Source of the DNA: Pseudomonas bharatica CSV86
GTDB lineage: Bacteria; Pseudomonadota; Gammaproteobacteria; Pseudomonadales; Pseudomonadaceae
Direction of reading: 5' to 3'
Length of the DNA: 64,000 nt
Assembly: GCF_000319305.2 (NCBI RefSeq)
Contig: NZ_AMWJ02000001.1
Coordinates: 1,775,001-1,839,000, forward strand
Of the stretch, positions 63,971 to 64,000 are shown piece by piece (the first letter of the stretch is position 1; each line of letters opens with the position of its first letter). The position numbers and the translations under genes are program-made. The notes under the pieces were generated by a model. The model saw only the letters and a program-made list of their open reading frames with translations. It did no database searches and was not told the DNA's origin.

Positions 63971-64000
63971 TCAATGTGCCCCGGCAGCCTTGCTCAGATC
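63971..64000 (-). CDS. 3' end of a minus-strand gene (partial)
   Basis: Only the last nine residues are inside the window: DLSKAAGAH then TGA. A near copy, DLNKAAKAH with TAA, lies at 63803-63832, which supports this as a real coding end. The protein cannot be identified from so little. Confidence 0.5.
   Translation of the reverse strand, partial: DLSKAAGAH

Larger units (their letters stand above)
63857..64000. repeat. Direct duplication, copy 2
   Basis: This is the second copy of the 63690-63832 unit and extends past the window edge. The REP arm is intact here. Confidence 0.75.

Overview
The window is high-GC Proteobacterial DNA and reads as a Pseudomonas chromosome, most likely of the P. 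putida group. The basis is gene content: an MvaT/MvaU-family nucleoid protein, CsrA/Rsm, a modABC cluster next to csrA, galU followed by gor, hpd, and ahpCF. There are also many copies of a Pseudomonas-type REP palindrome (core GGGAGCTGGCTTGCCAGCGAT). No integrase, transposase, prophage or CRISPR array was seen.

Layout. 1-2.4 kb: end of a B-lectin protein, then an exported esterase divergent from a LysR regulator. 2.4-11.4 kb: a catabolic cluster that looks built to open an N-heterocyclic ring. It has a luciferase-like monooxygenase, two paralogous flavin reductases, an aldehyde dehydrogenase, an alpha/beta hydrolase, a PF06684 protein, a CMD-family protein, a FadR-type regulator, a Nudix hydrolase and an NCS1 transporter. 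The same operator-like motif lies in front of three of its transcription units. 11.5-13.5 kb: gloA, an MvaU-like gene and cobF.

13.7-30.3 kb is the most unusual part. Two HlyD-type adaptors (one with a GAF-like N-terminus) and a PqqD-like/M50 protease/HlyD fusion precede a GNAT enzyme, a small DUF6916-like protein, a tail-collar protein, a 3037-residue LEPR-motif/DUF4347 surface protein and a TolC-like lipoprotein. Adaptors, outer-membrane channel and giant substrate are all present, but there is no ABC ATPase. I read it as a candidate non-canonical export and processing system.

30.5-47.9 kb: TerC/CBS protein, RarD, a CSS-EAL phosphodiesterase, hpd, a CSS-only sensor, a DJ-1 family protein, an FCY1-like cytosine deaminase, a hybrid histidine kinase, a kinase-ybhP-clsB-ybhN operon, a TPR protein, two small envelope proteins, tRNA-Leu(UAA) and a DUF1275 protein. 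48-51.4 kb: histidine kinase, KaiC-like ATPase, response regulator and csrA. 51.7-58.3 kb: modCBA with a ModE-type operator, a nitronate monooxygenase, small proteins and tsdBA. 58.5-64 kb: galU, gor, ahpC, ahpF and a duplicated 3' gene end.

Eight genes carry nine single-base frameshifts. Every one is repaired by adding one base, mostly in a short G/C run. This fits deletion-type sequencing errors better than real pseudogenes, so these proteins should be treated as probably intact.
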